Shown: positions 6,711-6,759 of the stretch, in pieces | How positions within the stretch are numbered: position 1 is the first letter of the stretch | How the letters are laid out: every line of letters starts with the position of its first letter | NCBI GenBank assembly: GCA_029935325.1 | Contig: JAOZKO010000152.1 | Span: 1 to 6,759 of the forward strand | Reading direction: 5' to 3' | Source of the DNA: Bacteroidales bacterium | GTDB lineage: Bacteria > Bacteroidota > Bacteroidia > Bacteroidales > UBA1556 | Length of the DNA: 6,759 nucleotides | Translations under genes and position numbers: made by a program | The notes under the pieces: generated by a model | What the model was told of the DNA's origin: nothing | What the model saw: the letters and a program-made list of their open reading frames with translations, nothing else | Database searches by the model: none

Positions 6711-6752
6711 AGCCTTCGCTATGTCCGCTGAACAAATGAGCGAAGCCTTCAC
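6707..6752. repeat. Imperfect inverted repeat over the yifB stop; possible terminator or intergenic repeat
   Basis: The arms GTGAAGCCTTCGCT (6707-6720) and AGCGAAGCCTTCAC (6739-6752) pair at 13 of 14 positions, leaving one central C-C mismatch, around an 18-base loop. As RNA this is a stable 6+7 base-pair hairpin containing the yifB stop codon. It is followed by TTTT and then GGG, a weak U tract for an intrinsic terminator. Both arms also share the 9-mer GAAGCCTTC in direct orientation, because that 9-mer is itself nearly palindromic. It is richer in G+C than the surrounding DNA. The window ends 7 bases later, so whether it belongs to a longer repeat cannot be seen. Confidence 0.6.
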
Positions 6753-6759
6753 TTTTGGG

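Overview
This is an AT-rich stretch that looks like a Bacteroidota chromosome, probably class Bacteroidia or a relative. Three things support this. The secreted peptidase ends in a type A sorting domain of the type IX secretion system, which is confined to that phylum. The MnmA protein is of the form with Cys in place of the usual Asp in the PNPxxLCN motif, typical of many Bacteroidota. Candidate promoters fit the TAnnTTTG -7 element used there. All convincing genes lie on the + strand.

Layout: positions 1-161 hold no complete gene, though the first 90-104 bases may be the tail of a gene cut by the window edge. Next is a small lipoprotein gene (162-704), then a 156-base gap with a candidate promoter. 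A tightly packed four-gene cluster follows (861-5066): an exported MORN/YwqK-type repeat protein, the tRNA 2-thiouridylase MnmA, a second lipoprotein, and a secreted subtilisin-like peptidase. Its junctions are a 23-base overlap, a 1-base gap and a 14-base overlap, so it is probably one transcript with coupled translation. After a 105-base gap comes a complete YifB/ComM-type AAA+ ATPase (5172-6710). Its stop codon sits inside a 14-base imperfect inverted repeat that runs almost to the window end.

Functionally the window mixes housekeeping genes (mnmA for wobble-uridine thiolation, yifB for DNA processing) with cell-envelope genes (two lipoproteins, a repeat protein and a T9SS cargo peptidase). 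Both lipoproteins carry acidic residues just after the lipid-anchored Cys, like the known Bacteroidota surface-export signal. I see no mobile element, CRISPR array, RNA gene or defence system, and nothing amounting to a clearly new system. The points most worth a second look are the coupled lipoprotein/peptidase pair behind mnmA and the repeat after yifB.
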